Below are positions 59,201-64,000 of a stretch of DNA of 64,000 nt, piece by piece (position 1 is the first letter of the stretch; every line of letters begins with the position of its first letter). The stretch is from NCBI RefSeq assembly GCF_032854445.1, contig NC_088299.1, positions 9,169,608 to 9,233,607 of the forward strand, read 5' to 3'. The notes below the pieces were generated by a model, which had not been told where the DNA came from, made no database searches, and worked only from the letters and a program-made list of their open reading frames with translations. Made by a program: the position numbers and the translations under genes. Source of the stretch: Liolophura sinensis (lineage: Eukaryota > Mollusca > Polyplacophora > Chitonida > Chitonidae).

Positions 59201-60329
59201 ACATCTTAAAATGTGCACACACTAGATCGATTTGAAACAGACGCCATATTTCGTGGTCGAGAATCATGGTCAAGGGGAGAAAACTCATTTTGCACTTAAA
59301 ATCTTGATCTGGAGAAGTCAGATCGTGTTCTCCCCAAAGTATTACTGTATTCTCCTCTAAGTACATGTATTACTGTATTCTTCCCTTGGTGTTTTAACGA
59401 CATCTCTTTCATAGTACAACGATGTTTCCTTGAAGTTATACTGAAGCCAGCGTCTTAGTATTCACAATGCTGCTTCACTGGAAAACCACACTTAAGACAC
59501 CATAGAACCTAACCTAACCACAGTATATGGTGTCAAATAAGCCTCAAGCGAAAAGATTGCGGCTTTGGGGTAAAAATACAATAGATGAGCTATTATAAAA
59601 CTCCATCTGATATTAATCATGGTACTTACTCCATGTACCTACTAAACACGTCCAATTGCAAAATGTTTTTTTTTGTTTTTTTTTTCATGCCACAGATCTC
59701 ACCTCCTCGATACATTTCTCAACTAGTCTCTGAATGAATCTTGCAAAATATGTTCTTAATTCATTTGCTATACCCTCTTATCTCATTATTGGAACAGCAG
59801 CAAGCATGAAGTCCAAGAGGGATCTCAAGAATATTTTACTTATACGACGGCAGCCAGCATACTAGTGAGCGGAAACTAAGCAGATCCCGAAGGAGGAGCG
59901 GACGAGCATCCGCAGGTTTTTGGCAGACCTTCCCCCATGAGACGGGAGAGGAAGCAAGCATGAGCTGGGATTGAACTTATAGCGACCGCATACGTTGGAA
60001 TATTAAATAACACTGCGACGAGTGGTGTGGACGACACCCACTGAGTCAGTTTTATGGTGAATGTCAGAATTTGAAAATAGCACAGTGTTGCCATCCAGAT
60101 GGACTGGGTCATGCGAAAAAGTCAGAATAACTCTCCTGAACTCTTCAGGTTCAAGATTGAGGTATTCTTCGTGTTGTTACTGGTCTGATGCAGATATGAC
60201 CTAATCATGCTATAATTCTTGGCCAGTCTTGTTGGTTGTTGAAAATGGAACTTTCTTCTATAATTCACAGGTGACAAATCTATGAAGATGGTGACAGGAG
60301 GGAAGCATCAGTCGGCAGAAAATGGATAA
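55903..60329 (+). CDS. Unrecognised multi-exon gene, coiled-coil N-terminus, about 180 aa
   Basis: I do not recognise this protein. Three exons join with matching phases and good splice sites: 55903-56245 (donor GTGAGC), 56784-56832 (donor GTATGT) and 57638-57738 (donor GTATGT). A possible terminal exon at 60271-60329 continues the frame to TAA. Exon 1 encodes 114 residues starting MSLSLPGSYSEKAREKL, then a highly charged helix rich in Lys, Arg, Leu and Glu (about residues 10-60) that looks like a coiled coil, followed by Arg-rich segments. Exon 2 is acidic (SIEESSDADKLT). Exon 3 is Pro/Arg-rich (TPPPRPGGRRRSL) and ends AEFDITYVKPKH. Codon-phase continuity across independent junctions is the main argument that it is real. 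No signal peptide or membrane segment is visible. The terminal exon is tentative. Confidence 0.6.
56784..56832 (+). CDS. Unrecognised gene, exon 2
   Basis: The acceptor is TTTCATTCAG and the donor is GTATGT, phase 1 in and phase 2 out. It encodes GILNSIEESSDADKLT. Confidence 0.6.
57638..57738 (+). CDS. Unrecognised gene, exon 3 (Pro/Arg-rich)
   Basis: The acceptor is AACCTCAG and the donor is GTATGT, phase 2 in and phase 1 out. The GC content is visibly higher than in the surrounding sequence. It encodes a TPPPRPGGRRRSL stretch, then AEFDITYVKPKH. Confidence 0.6.
57750..58085 (+). mobile_element. SINE-like family 4 with the shared central and 3' domains
   Basis: The B box GGTTCAAAACC is at about 57790. 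A family 1-like central domain (GGTCGCCAGTGACTTGCCC, GGTTTTCCCTGTCC) follows, then GGTGAAAAATACTTGGG and TGTCAAATAAA, then a CA repeat. Confidence 0.7.
58084..58118. repeat. (CA)n microsatellite
   Basis: ACACACACACACACGCATACACATACACACACA run at the 3' end of the family 4 SINE. Confidence 0.9.
58197..58478 (+). mobile_element. SINE family 1, full length
   Basis: GGCCCCCGTGGTTGAGTTG (A box), GAATTCAACTCCAGC (B box), the central domain and AACACCAATCAAATAAATA with five further AAAT repeats. No target-site duplication was found. Confidence 0.9.
58800..58938 (-). mobile_element. SINE family 1, 5'-truncated
   Basis: TTTAATTGGTGTTTTATGCC to CCATCCGCAAGTTGCC; no head. Confidence 0.87.
59822..59992 (-). 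mobile_element. SINE family 1, missing both ends
   Basis: CTCAAGAATATTTTACTTAT to TGAACTTATAGCGACCGCAT: the central and B-box parts remain, and the tail and A box are gone. Confidence 0.82.
60271..60329 (+). CDS. Unrecognised gene, possible terminal exon
   Basis: The acceptor ATAATTCACAG is followed by a segment that continues the phase 1 frame for 19 codons to TAA. It is short and unsupported by any family, so it could be a chance match. Confidence 0.3.
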
Positions 60330-61165
60330 ATCTGAGGAAGTGTGAAAGCGAAATTTGGATGAAATATCTAACAGTCCGTGAAATGAAACATATTGACCTC
60401 CGCCAGCAGATGGCGCGTCTATCCATGTATATGTGTACTGATCAACTGGCCTAGTGCCATCAGCTTTCTCCATCCACGCAAGCTCGTCTTCTTTTGTGTC
60501 TGATTTACTAGTAATTTGCTTATGAAGTCAAAATGACAAATATAATGATTTTTTTCTTTTATAGTTTCTGTGTTGTTATGTTTTGTGCTTACCATTTCGG
60601 AGTAGAACTCTCTTTTTTCCATAGAGGTGTATGCACGTTTCCTCCTATTGATTTCAACATGATATTTCCATCACATCTGAATATCATCATATATTAATTT
60701 ATTACACTTGTGTTTATCATCATACTGAAGAATTTTCCAATTATATAAGTCGGTCATCAGGTTTGTTCGTGAAGGAAACGGAACGGCCTAAGTAAGTCTA
60801 CATTACAAACAGCGGCAGCCGAACCTGGCTTTAGAGAATCAAGACTTGCCATCTGCATGAAATCATGCAATAGACACTATGTTACTAGTGTTTCGTCTAC
60901 TACCTCAGCTGAAAGAGCACACAAATCTGAATCCAATGGCAAATTAACATAATCCACACCAACCAGCGGACACGACTGTACCACTGTAAGCAGTAACATC
61001 TTGTTATACAAAGTCGCTGTCACAGCATGGGACGACCCCAACTCTCAGCGAGGCGGAAGAGCTAATACCGGGCTTATCTTACCACATTCGCTGATGGCGA
61101 TCGGATTTGAAGTATGGAGACTATTTATGGTTTACATGTGGGAGAATAGTGACACCAGGGCATGG

Positions 61166-61403
61166 TTATTTATTTATTCATTTATTTATTTATTCCATTG
61201 GTGTTTTACGCCACACTCAAGAATATTTCACTTATACGACGGCGGTCAATATTATCGTGGGAGGAAATCGGACAGAGCCCGGGGAAAACTCATGACCATC
61301 CGCAGGTACGGCTGGCATGAGATGGACATGAACTAACAGCGACCACATTGGTGAAAGGCTCCTGGGTCATTGCGCTCTGCCGGCGTGCTAACTCTCTCGA
61401 CCA
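61166..61403 (-). mobile_element. SINE family 1, near full length
   Basis: TTTA repeats, CCATTGGTGTTTTACGCC, a central domain with a small deletion, the B-box region, and a head ending CTAACTCTCTCGACC. The flanks are only weakly similar (CATGGTTA and CATGGCTA), so the duplication is uncertain. Confidence 0.85.
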
Positions 61404-61875
61404 AAGTCATGGCTAAGTGTCTCCTTATAGCAGGCCGAACCTAATGAGATCACGACGTTCAACCCAGTCACATTATACTGACATCAAGTCGACCATGAAG
61501 CACTTGGTCTGCTACATTCCTGTTATCCTGAATCGCTTTCTGTTTTTAATACATATTAATTTATTCTATCGAAAAGTTGGGTTACTATATTTACCTCAGT
61601 GAAGTTCGTATTTATGTGTATGCTTGTTTTTTTACGTCGTACTTAAGAATTTTTCAGTTGTATGACGACGAGGAGTCATTAAGTGTGTGTATACATATTG
61701 CCTTCTTGTGGCAGAGAGTAAGGTTCGTTACTGAGTACATTGAAGCAAATCAGAATAACTCCAAGAAGAACCAAACTTCTTACCAAAATATTCCCAAAAT
61801 GGAGCCGTATATACCTGGATTTGAACACGCACAATCCAGTGATCAAACAAAAATCACCTACCATAAAAAATCAAT

Positions 61876-61940
61876 CATTTTAATTGATTCTTGTTTAAAC
61901 CCTCACTCAAGATTTTTTCACTTGTACAATAAAGGTCAGT
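61876..61940 (-). mobile_element. SINE family 1, diverged 3' fragment
   Basis: TTTTAATTGATTCTTGTTTA, then CTCAAGATTTTTTCACTTGT. Confidence 0.6.
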
Positions 61941-61974
61941 TTAATAGGTGGTGTTTAATAACTTTTGGTAATAC

Positions 61975-62096
61975 CCTGTGGGTCGTGGGTTTTCCCCGGT
62001 CTCTGTCCGGTTTCCTCCCACCATAATGCTGGCCGCCGTCGTATAAGTGAAATATTCTTGAGTACGGCGTAAAACACCAATCAAATAAATAAAAAA
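61975..62096 (+). mobile_element. SINE family 1, 3' half
   Basis: GTGGGTCGTGGGTTTTCCCC to AACACCAATCAAATAAATA; well preserved but headless. Confidence 0.92.
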
Positions 62097-62577
62097 TACC
62101 CTGCGCCAAACACAGGTACACGTAAGCAAAGCACAAAGGCGAGATTTACCGGAAGATAACCGTCTGAACGGAATCATTGTTGACCAATAACCGATTTACG
62201 GCCAGGTACCTACTTTAGTCTCAAATTTAAACTACATCTGAATATATATTGTCTTAAAAATTTTAAAATGTTAGTTTCTAAGCTGTCTCAAACTCGTTGA
62301 TCACCACAGGGGGTATGTCTGAACCCGTTTCATACATCTAACAGGTCAAGAAGCGCATATATGCAATAGCTCCGACATTCCGCAACATCTCCATGTAGTC
62401 TTGTGTACTAGTGTCTCTCGTTAAGTGAGTATATGTACATGTAGGTTTTACATCGTAATTAAGGAGTCACTAGGTGTGTATGCGTACACTGTGTCTTCAT
62501 GTGGCAGGGCAAGTCCATGCCGCCAAATTGCTGCCGCCACTCAAGTGTCATGCCGAAACCACCAGACATGACGACGC

Positions 62578-62582
62578 ACCCC

Positions 62583-62613
<31 letters not shown>

Positions 62614-62614
62614 A
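62578..62614. repeat. Poly-C followed by (CA)n
   Basis: About 22 C in a row, then CACACACACACACAC. Confidence 0.95.
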
Positions 62615-62615
62615 A

Positions 62616-62766
62616 CACCGACGAGTCATATCATACTGACACTGTATCAACCAGTCCTACCCTTCCACAACACCGAGTCATATCATACTGACACTGTATC
62701 AACCAGTCCTACCCTTCCACAACACCGAGTCATATCATACTGGCACTGTATCAACCAGTCCTAACC
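62616..62766. repeat. 52-bp tandem repeat, three copies
   Basis: Each unit has ACACCGAGTCATATCATACT, then GTATCAACCAGTCCTACCC. Copies are nearly identical, so the expansion is recent. Confidence 0.93.
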
Positions 62767-62869
62767 TGTCAGTACTGAAAAAAAAGCGAGGCAACAACAA
62801 GTACCATTCTTATTAAGTCTTTGGTATGACCCAACCAGGGTTTGACCTCGGTTCTCCCGAATTCAAGGG

Positions 62870-64000
62870 TTAAGTAAATGGTCGTAAAGTTGCTTGTCGC
62901 ATGTAAAATGTAGCAAACATAAAGCTGAAGTTTTGTGTGTAAAGAACAATTTTATTGACATCTTTACAGCACTTGATTCGGTCGCAGTTGTCTTTCCTTG
63001 GCAGCGAACATCTATATAGAACAGCTAAACTCCTTGGACATAAAAACACACAATACAGCATAAAAATATACCATTCTTATTCAAGGGACTTTTTTGTTTA
63101 AATTCTTAAAGCTAAAACATGTAATAGTATAAAATCTGGGACCATCTCACACAAGAAACCAGCATTCGTAAATATATACGGTGCTGATCCAATAAAGCAA
63201 TCATAAAACTTTGGTATTTTCTCGGGGGGTTAAAAACAACGAGAGCGGGACATGTCTGATTAGCAATTAAAAGAAGATTAACCACTTTCTAAAATGTTGC
63301 GCTACAACAAAATACATAGTGTATATACGTACCATCACGAAATATTTGAACACACAAACAAATACTATACAAAACAGAATGCTGATGTCTTTATCAACTT
63401 AGAATGGCGTCAGAGAAAAAAAAACGGTGACGTAGTTCATATTTCTATATACATTTACGTACAAACCATATCTTTACTTTCTGAAGTGCTCTTGGCTACT
63501 TACCCAGACAAAAATAACAGGTGAATGTGTTACTTCAAACCATTACCACAAAGCCATACCATGTACAGCACTGAATACAAACAACATGGCGGTGGAAACA
63601 CAAGTGTTGCTAACTGAAATAAGTAAGCGCAAAGCAGAATACTTCATCTGAATTTGTCTAAATTACTAAACAAATGGTAAATGATCTGAAGAAAACTGCG
63701 ACATGAAGCACAGAAATAAATACAACCTGAAAGTAAATGTGCCAAGAAACAAAATGTGCAAAAATCACCTCTTACGATAGGAGGGGATTCACAATCGTAA
63801 GACCTTAAAAATTCTGTCCTCTTCGAGTAGGGCTTGGAGGACAGTCGCACTAACTTTAAAAGGTCGACAACACACAAACTCATTACGATGATCATCAATA
63901 CATTTCTTTGATTGGCATTTTAGCATCAATTAACAAGTAATTCTGTACAGGTGCAGCTTAATTCTCCTCAACAAGTATAAATAATGTATATAACGATGAT
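62870..64000 (-). other. Possible 3' UTR of a minus-strand gene running off the window
   Basis: AATAAA on the minus strand (TTTTATTGACATC on plus, near 62950) could be a poly(A) signal for a transcript whose body lies to the right. The next kilobase is free of the SINEs that crowd the preceding region. No coding exon was recognised, so this is a weak inference. Confidence 0.3.

Larger units (their letters stand above)
62445..62860 (-). mobile_element. SINE family 3 copy expanded by internal repeats
   Basis: On the plus strand: TTTTACATCGTAATTAAGG (3' domain), GTGTATGCGTACACTGTG, GCCGCCAAATTGCTGCCGC, ATGCCGAAACCACCAGACAT, a C run with CA repeats, three 52-bp tandem copies, and a head ending GACCCAACCAGGGTTTGACC (B-box-like). 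Confidence 0.75.

Overview
The window is eukaryotic nuclear DNA, AT-rich and mostly non-coding. Genes are split by GT-AG introns, and tRNA-headed SINEs with ATAAATAAATA-type tails are very frequent. SINE structure, gene content and a dmsr-like neuropeptide GPCR suggest a lophotrochozoan, most probably a mollusc (perhaps a bivalve); this is inference, since no species marker is present. A 200-base run of N (21538-21737) is an assembly gap.

Layout. (1) 833-2944 (+): the last three coding exons of CPLANE2/RSG1, a Rab-like GTPase of ciliogenesis; its P-loop exon lies outside the window or was not found. (2) 4967-20523 (+): a complete seven-exon SRPRB gene (signal recognition particle receptor beta, 257 aa). 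Its introns are inflated by a ~742-bp foldback element (intron 1), diverged ~190-bp and other repeats (intron 2), a ~62-bp decaying tandem repeat (intron 3), a ~64-copy 76-bp array starting at the splice donor (intron 4) and a ~33-bp minisatellite (intron 6). (3) 20524-27900: SINEs, the gap, and a dead reverse-transcriptase element. (4) 27947-29102 (-): the main coding exon of a class A GPCR of the myosuppressin/FMRFamide (dmsr-like) type. (5) 29100-53200: a gene-poor stretch of SINEs, two copies of a long-TIR MITE, a second fragment of the retroelement and several dispersed repeats. (6) 53289-53492 (+): one exon with a Psq-type helix-turn-helix. (7) 55903-60329 (+): an unrecognised gene with three phase-compatible exons and a possible fourth. 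(8) To the end: SINE fragments, short tandem repeats and possibly the 3' end of a minus-strand gene.

CPLANE2 and SRPRB are neighbours on one strand, about 2.0 kb apart, and both encode small GTPases, but they act in different places (ciliary base; ER translocon targeting). No operon-like logic is implied.

The most unusual pattern is that the tandem repeats of SRPRB introns 3 and 4, and more weakly intron 6, resemble the exon end and splice donor just upstream of them. A partial copy of a CPLANE2 exon also lies in its own upstream intron. This suggests introns growing by repeated duplication of exon-junction sequence. A second theme is a set of at least five SINE-like families with different heads but one shared 3' domain.

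SINE naming used below: family 1 has a body ending in AACACCAATCAAATAAATA; family 2 has a tail of GAGT/CACT repeats; family 3 carries a conserved TTCGGCATG core; families 4 to 6 are rarer.
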